The notes below the pieces were generated by a model. The model searched no databases, had not been told where the DNA came from, and worked only from the letters and a program-made list of their open reading frames with translations. DNA of 64,000 bases. Source: Sipunculus nudus. Its lineage: Eukaryota; Annelida; Sipuncula; Golfingiida; Sipunculidae. Below are positions 61,321 to 64,000 of the stretch, in pieces. The stretch is taken from positions 7,111,241-7,175,240 of the forward strand of contig CM049318.1 of assembly GCA_026874595.1 (NCBI GenBank), in the 5' to 3' direction. Within the stretch, counting starts at the first letter, position 1. The number at the start of each line of letters is the position of its first letter. The position numbers and the translations under genes were made by a program.

Positions 61321-64000
61321 GTGAGTTGACCTCCATGTTACTGCTGTTATGTGCACTTGTGTTCTGGTACAAGTGAGCAAATACACATAACCAGGTAGAA
61401 TGTCTGTAACTAAATTGTAACTCAAAAGAAATATAGTCTGTTTAAAGATTGTATACTGCCCAAATTGATAAACCAGACTTGTTCTTGAAATTTTAATAAA
61501 TTCAAAATTCTTTTCACATTCATTCCTGGATGAATACATTTTTCATGAATATTCATCAAGTTTTTATTTCTATTGATGCAGTCATTTTTATAGATGGGAT
61601 AAAATGCTTAATGTCAGTGGCAGTGTTTATGACATGATTTTAAGTTGACAAAAGCTGTGTAATGTGATCCATGTACTACAATTTTTAAACAGACTATGCT
61701 TCAGTAACAGTATATTTTTAATACTGATAAATGTGTCTGAATCCAAGATGTTTTTTCCAGCATCATGCTTGATTCCATGTGGTTAAGCCATGTATGGTGC
61801 AAGTCAGTAACTCTTTGTTTTACTCTGTAACTTACATCATATACAACACTGGTAACATCACCATGTAAGCACATATCATAGACATTCATTACTTTGGGTA
61901 GTGATAAACAGAGAAATTTGCATGATGTTCCACATCTTTCGTAACAACAAAGTCATACTTGAGGATTGCACAGTATGCACATCACAGATGAAATGAAATT
62001 TTATTAAGGGTTGTACAGGCTCACCCAAAGTCGGTGGTTTTCTCCCGGGTTTTCCTGTGTCCTCCACTTCCAGACACTACTTATACACCGCCATCTGAGC
62101 CATGGAGAGTGCCTGGATTAGTTAAAATAACTATGTACATTCTATGTGAAATAAATTAAGTTTATTTTTTTCATAAAAGAAGTCCCTGAATATTTCTCTT
62201 TATTGCATACATTCTTAACAAAAGAGTCACTTTGAAAATAATTGACCAATGCTAGGTCTCTTGTATGTGCATATCCCTTTAAACGTGAAAGTAAAATGAA
62301 AAATAAAGCTCAAACACTACATAATTGTTTAATACATGATCAAATATTTCAGCACTGGCACCATGTTTTACTGAACTGATATTCTACTCTGTTTAACTCT
62401 GACCAGCTGAGCACAAATGGTTCAATTTAATAAAAAACAACAATTAAAAAAATAGAGGTATCATGTCCACATTGTCACTGTGAGAAATAATGAACTGGGC
62501 AATTCCTCTAGCAATCTACAACAAAACTAATTGATATGACCGATTACTATATTCGCAATATGTAATGTAAATAAATGAAAGGTTATCAGCTTTAATATTA
62601 CTCAGCAGTGGTAATATATATTGAAACCATTCAACAGATTTTTTAAATATTGTCTTCTGATGCTCAGATTAAATGGAATTTTGACAGGACCCAGGAGGGG
62701 GTCAGCAGTGTTTGCCAGCTGTGAGTCGGTTTACATGTTTATGGGGTTCAGATTTTTCAGGTCTCTTGAAATCTGTCCTCCAGTCTTTAAGTACAGTTTA
62801 TTCATGTGACAGAAATTTTTAGATTAGTTAAAATCTTATCCTCCTGCATACAGTTTTAGTTCTAACACTATTATTTTGAAAAAAAAATCTTTGCAGAATT
62901 GAGTAATATAATAAAAAGAATTAAACATTGTTCCATACTCTTTAAATGCAACTTTTTACTAAAACTAAAGTGTAGTTAATTTGAGGGTCTAATCTTTGTG
63001 CATTTGTAATGGCAATATAATGAAAAATAATCATTTCAACTTTAAATCCATACATTTTACAGTTAATGGAAAAACTTTAAAAAATACCTGATAAAATAGT
63101 ATTTTGATATAATCAGAGTGCAGACCATTTACATTTAGCATTGATGGCCTTAGAAACAAAGATCTTTTGATTTGAAATGTATTTACAACAGATTAAGCAA
63201 ATGAATTGTAAAGATAAAAAGACTGGACAACAGGTTTTTGAAGAATGTATCTTAAAGGTACCAACACTTTGGGTGGTATTTAAGGACAAGCTGCACCCGA
63301 GGCAATGATAAAGAGCACAATTTCATGTTTTATTTTGGTAGAGGCCTCCCTAACCCCATCAGCGTAAGTCATATTTTGGTCTCTTGGTTAAGTAAACATT
63401 TATGGTGGTATATAATTTTGTGATTCTTGTGTCTGATGGTTATGGGAATTTTTTTATTGGGTTTTGGTGGCCACAAGATAATTATAGGTTTTGTTCTTAT
63501 GGTTCATAATTATTTCTCTCATAAACTTCATTCTTTCCAGTTCTATGATTGAGAAGGGTAGGTATTTATAAATGTTGACAGCAGTATAGTCCTAGACTTT
63601 TGTTGCATGCCACACCACTCACCGTTCACCAATATTGTGTTTGGTAACAGTACCGTACTTTATGTAGTCATACCCGTTTTTTACAGTTTGTAGTTTGTAA
63701 TTGAAAAGCTGGTTCGCCAAATTTAATGTTTGCTGGATGAGTATGTTACATTTGTTGCATTTTGGTTTGCAGAACTCATGATAATGAAAGCACTTTTAAC
63801 AGCACCACTATACTGGATATATACTTTGCATATCATGTTGACATAATTTAACAGGCTTGTATGATCGAGCAGGTGTTTATTACTGCTGAGATGAAGTCTG
63901 AAGGCAAATGGTAATTTGAGGGATTGATTATAATATGTATATCTGGTACTCGTGTGAATAGCATGGTTGGCAAAAGCACATCCACCTTGTATGGCTCTTC
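61321..64000 (+). other. GOLGA4 last intron and possibly the last exon and 3' UTR (unresolved)
   Basis: Exon 23 ends in a GTGAGT donor, so at least one more exon is expected, carrying roughly 5-20 residues. Acceptors that would give a short phase-0 tail include those before 62353 (reads HWHHVLLN then stop), 62408 (LSTNGSI then stop) and 63856 (about 19 codons then stop). None resembles the usual SWL-type golgin-245 end, so I do not choose. AATAAA occurs at 62150-62155. Otherwise AT-rich with nothing recognisable. Confidence 0.5.

Overview
This is a eukaryotic genomic window: AT-rich, mostly intronic and repeat-laden, with GT-AG exons. The repeat types, especially elements beginning TTTTAGCTCAGCTGA followed by GTCC-rich tracts, suggest a marine invertebrate, most likely a mollusc such as a bivalve. 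That taxonomic call is inference from repeat style; the gene identities do not depend on it.

Nearly the whole window is one plus-strand gene, GOLGA4 (golgin-245/p230), a trans-Golgi tethering golgin. I placed 23 coding exons from 7610 to 61320, all in compatible phase and together encoding about 2,469 residues. They run from a conserved golgin N-terminal motif (MFKRLKQKIEEG) through a Ser/Pro-rich linker and a very long coiled coil to a C-terminal GRIP domain (YLKNILYEYMMG..ETKT..RVIATVLRF). Only the few residues after the GRIP core and the 3' UTR are unplaced.

Divergent from it, with start codons 520 bp apart, is the first coding exon of a minus-strand LRRFIP1/2-like gene (7003-7089, followed by a GTGAGT donor). 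Human LRRFIP2 and GOLGA4 are head-to-head neighbours on 3p22.2, so this looks like an ancient shared promoter. The 520-bp gap contains an NRF1-type palindrome. Positions 1-7002 appear to be the first intron of the LRRFIP gene.

Region by region: 1-7002 is the LRRFIP intron, with a hAT-like element interrupted by a TTAA-flanked element. 7090-7609 is the bidirectional promoter. 7694-29389 holds small 5' exons separated by large introns full of nested transposons: six copies of one element family arranged like balanced parentheses, a Harbinger-like insertion and two copies of a CTGTGG-ended MITE. 29390-33951 is a run of compact exons. 33913-37108 is the most unusual object in the window: an 88-bp minisatellite whose unit contains the last 39 bases of GOLGA4 exon 9 plus its 5' splice site, giving about 31 consecutive copies of a splice donor, with higher-order periodicity and a TIR transposon inserted in it. 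38147-52510 holds the main coiled-coil exons, including two of 726 and 803 codons and a candidate 9-nt microexon. 53631-57832 contains a degraded DIRS-like tyrosine-recombinase element. 57833-61320 carries the last exons and the GRIP domain, and 61321-64000 is probably the last intron.
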